Shown here piece by piece: positions 4,765 through 5,420 of a stretch of 5,420 nucleotides of DNA. Under the pieces are notes generated by a model, which saw only the letters and a list, made by a program, of their open reading frames with translations, ran no database searches and was not told where the DNA came from. A program made the translations under genes and the position numbers. Numbering within the stretch: position 1 is the first letter of the stretch; each line of letters opens with the position of its first letter. Origin of the DNA: Pseudomonadota bacterium (GTDB lineage: Bacteria > Pseudomonadota > Gammaproteobacteria > Burkholderiales > Burkholderiaceae_B); the NCBI GenBank assembly GCA_023432075.1, contig JAEYVD010000394.1, forward strand, positions 1-5,420. Direction: 5' to 3'.

Positions 4765-5420
4765 TCCGCGGTGATGCCCAGTTCTTTGATCAACTTGCCG
4801 TACTTGTCGGCGTCGCGCGCCAGGATCTGGCCGAACTGCTCGGGTGTGGTGTCGGTCAGCAGCACGCCCATGTCGCCCATCTTCTTGATGACGTCGGGAC
4901 GCTTCAGAATCACGTTGATCTCGCGGTTCAGCCGGGCCGTCAGCTCGGGCGGCATGCCGGCCGGGCCAAACGCGCCGTACCAGACCGCCAATTCATAGCC
5001 GGGCAGTGTTTCGGCCACGGTGGGCACATCGGGCAGCAGCGGCGAACGCTGTTCTTCCGTGACGGCCAGCAGCTTGAGCTTGCCCGACTGCACGTGGGGC
5101 AGCGTCTGCGTGCCGGCGCTGAACAGCACCTGCGTGCGTCCGGCCACGGTGTCCAGGACCGCAGGCGCGCCGCCGCGGTACGGGATGTGCATCATCTTCA
5201 CGCCAGCGGCCTTCTCGAACAGGACGGCGCTCAGGTGGTTGGTCGAGCCCTGGCCCGCCGAGGCATAGGCCACGTTGTCGGGATTGGCCTTCACGTAGGC
5301 GATGAATTCCTTCAGGTTCGAGGCCGGCACCGACGGATGCACGACCATCGTGTTGGTCACGAGGGCCAGCTCGGCAATCGGCGTGAAGTCCTTCACGCCG
5401 TCGAACGGCATGTTGGAATA
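4761..5420 (-). CDS. Bug/TctC-family periplasmic solute-binding protein, C-terminal part
   Basis: These proteins bind carboxylates and related solutes in the periplasm and, in tripartite tricarboxylate transporters, hand them to a TctA/TctB membrane pair. The visible 219 residues are the C-terminal two thirds; family length is about 320-330, so the signal peptide and first ligand loop lie past the right edge. Family marks are clear: MPFDGVKDFTPIAELA (visible residues 4-19), VVHPSVPASNLKEFIAYVKANP, YASAGQGSTNHLSA, the ligand-site region HIPYRGGAPAVLDTVAGR, KLLAVT, LPDVPTVAETLPGYE, and GAFGPAGMPPE. No TctA or TctB gene is visible, which is common because many such genes are orphans. Some Bordetella Bug proteins (BctC) also act in signalling. 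The last bases overlap the start of the GAF gene, which suggests a functional link. The ligand cannot be read from the sequence. Confidence 0.95.
   Translation of the reverse strand, partial: YSNMPFDGVKDFTPIAELALVTNTMVVHPSVPASNLKEFIAYVKANPDNVAYASAGQGSTNHLSAVLFEKAAGVKMMHIPYRGGAPAVLDTVAGRTQVLFSAGTQTLPHVQSGKLKLLAVTEEQRSPLLPDVPTVAETLPGYELAVWYGAFGPAGMPPELTARLNREINVILKRPDVIKKMGDMGVLLTDTTPEQFGQILARDADKYGKLIKELGITAE

Noticed and set aside
4261..4998. A 245-residue + strand frame opposite the GAF and Bug genes
   Set aside because: It is antisense to two recognisable, translationally coupled genes.

Overview
The window is GC-rich (about two thirds G+C by eye) and reads like the chromosome of a betaproteobacterium of the Alcaligenaceae (Bordetella/Achromobacter type). 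Three things suggest this: a Bug/TctC-type periplasmic binding protein, a family greatly expanded in that group; a second-copy 87-residue translation initiation factor IF-1 with a basic C-terminal tail, the betaproteobacterial 'InfA2' form; and the close match of all proteins to betaproteobacterial styles. No mobile element, CRISPR array, tRNA or rRNA is visible. The species is inferred, not proven.

Left part, + strand (1-1801): the 3' end of mog (molybdopterin adenylyltransferase, molybdenum cofactor synthesis), a 99-base gap, then a two-gene unit made of a small lipoprotein (591-929) and, 5 bases later, an exported M23 zinc metallopeptidase with a Tat-like signal peptide (935-1801). The last two look like a co-translated cell-envelope pair.

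Everything from 1835 to the right edge is on the - strand and converges on the M23 gene. In transcription order from the right edge: a Bug-family substrate-binding protein (N-terminus off the window) overlaps by ATGA a GAF-domain protein. A 156-base gap follows with a stem-loop and a candidate promoter, then a GFA-family zinc protein and an SRPBCC/AHSA1 protein 36 bases apart. Next is a 517-base gene-free stretch, infA2 with a strong ribosome binding site, a 160-base cluster of perfect stem-loops, and a 95-residue charged helical protein of unknown function.

The coding part is mostly ordinary. The parts that known features explain least are non-coding: (i) the stem-loop cluster right after infA2 (2142-2284), which includes two mutually exclusive hairpins; (ii) a nested structure at 2876-2973, a 10-bp outer inverted repeat around a perfect 9-bp hairpin, ending in a T-run and resembling a small RNA with its own terminator; and (iii) a dyad filling the spacer of the putative infA2 promoter. 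The Bug-GAF coupled pair is the most interesting protein-level arrangement. I saw nothing that amounts to an obvious new defence or biosynthetic system.
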